From positions 1-10,700 of the forward strand of contig CAJMNU010000049.1 in NCBI GenBank assembly GCA_905214855.1: DNA of 10,700 bases, in the 5' to 3' direction. Positions 10,345 to 10,700 of the stretch are shown one piece after another. The position numbers were made by a program, and so were the translations under genes. Positions within the stretch are counted from its first letter, which is position 1; the number at the start of each line of letters is the position of its first letter. This stretch comes from an uncultured bacterium. GTDB taxonomy: Bacteria > Bacillota > Clostridia > Lachnospirales > Lachnospiraceae. The notes under the pieces were generated by a model, which ran no database searches, was not told the origin of the DNA, and saw nothing but the letters and a program-made list of their open reading frames with translations.

Positions 10345-10700
10345 ATGGATTTAGTCGCAATGGTAGGTATGGCAGTTTTGCTGTACATAATACAGGGGAT
10401 AGTATACGAAAAAATATGGAAAAAAGGTCTGGATGCCCAGATCATATTTCAGGAAGAAGCAGCAGTTGAAGGTGATACAGCATACTTGAGAGAAACTTTA
10501 TGCAATCAGAAAGCATTGCCTCTCCCTATGCTGCATGTGAAATTCCAGATTGACAGAAGATTAAAATTTATAACAGGAGAAAATACGGCTGTTACAGATC
10601 AGACATATCGCAATGATGTGTTTTCTATTCTGCCGTGGCAGAAAATAACGAGGACATTGCGGTTTATCTGCCAAAAAAGGGGATATTATACTTGTTCTCA
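10345..10700 (+). CDS. DUF58-domain protein, N-terminal part (3' end outside window)
   Basis: An open frame runs from ATG 10345 to the window end, with 118 codons and no stop. A hydrophobic segment at about residues 3-20 would anchor it in the membrane. ALPLPMLHVKFQ (residues 57-68) is the recognisable early DUF58 motif, in a stretch describing assembled beta strands before the later DUF58/VWA-like core, which lies outside the window. It begins 28 bases after moxR and so belongs to the same operon; MoxR-DUF58 is a widely conserved pair of unsettled function, probably envelope-related. The ribosome binding site is weak (only GAG-type bases just upstream), so translation may be coupled to moxR or the start may differ by a few codons. 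Confidence in the family rests on both sequence and context. Confidence 0.8.
   Translation, partial: MDLVAMVGMAVLLYIIQGIVYEKIWKKGLDAQIIFQEEAAVEGDTAYLRETLCNQKALPLPMLHVKFQIDRRLKFITGENTAVTDQTYRNDVFSILPWQKITRTLRFICQKRGYYTCS

Overview
The window looks like part of a glycan-utilisation locus from a gut-type Firmicute, probably Lachnospiraceae or a close clostridial relative. The reasons are moderate-to-low GC, strong AGGAGG-type ribosome binding sites, A-rich intergenic DNA, LplB/LplC-style ABC permeases with a solute-binding protein, and the style of the GH2 and PHP proteins. No taxonomic search was possible. All genes lie on the + strand and form three transcription blocks.

Block 1 (1-2906) is an ABC sugar importer. 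It holds the C-terminal part of an extracellular solute-binding protein, then two six-helix-type permeases, each with the EAA loop that docks the ATPase. No ATPase gene is present, as is usual when a shared MsmK/UgpC-type ATPase serves many importers. A GC-rich hairpin (1023-1056) between the binding-protein gene and the permease genes probably lowers permease expression relative to the binding protein. The block is followed by a large, multi-branched, terminator-like element (2956-3059).

Block 2 (promoter near 3145-3172, terminator 9185-9212) is an operon of cytoplasmic catabolic proteins. It encodes a LacZ-type GH2 glycosidase that is broken by a frameshift at about 4451-4462, a PHP-domain metallohydrolase of the CehA/McbA kind, and a 628-residue TIM-barrel glycosidase resembling GH129/GH101 alpha-N-acetylgalactosaminidases. 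The genes touch or overlap (a stop/SD overlap at 6216-6223 and an ATGA overlap at 7246-7249). None of the products with a visible N-terminus has a signal peptide. The simplest model is that the importer brings in a short glycan or glycoconjugate and these enzymes cut it inside the cell. The substrate is not proven; a beta-galactose/alpha-GalNAc (mucin core-like) substrate is one inference.

Block 3 (9250-end) starts with its own extended -10 promoter. It encodes a MoxR AAA+ ATPase followed by the N-terminus of a DUF58 protein, cut by the window end. This is a common pair and appears unrelated to the sugar genes.

The points most worth a second look are the broken GH2 gene, whose two overlapping halves separate the sugar-binding region from both catalytic glutamates; the combination of PHP protein and GH129-like enzyme; and the structured and repeat-bearing intergenic region 2907-3240.
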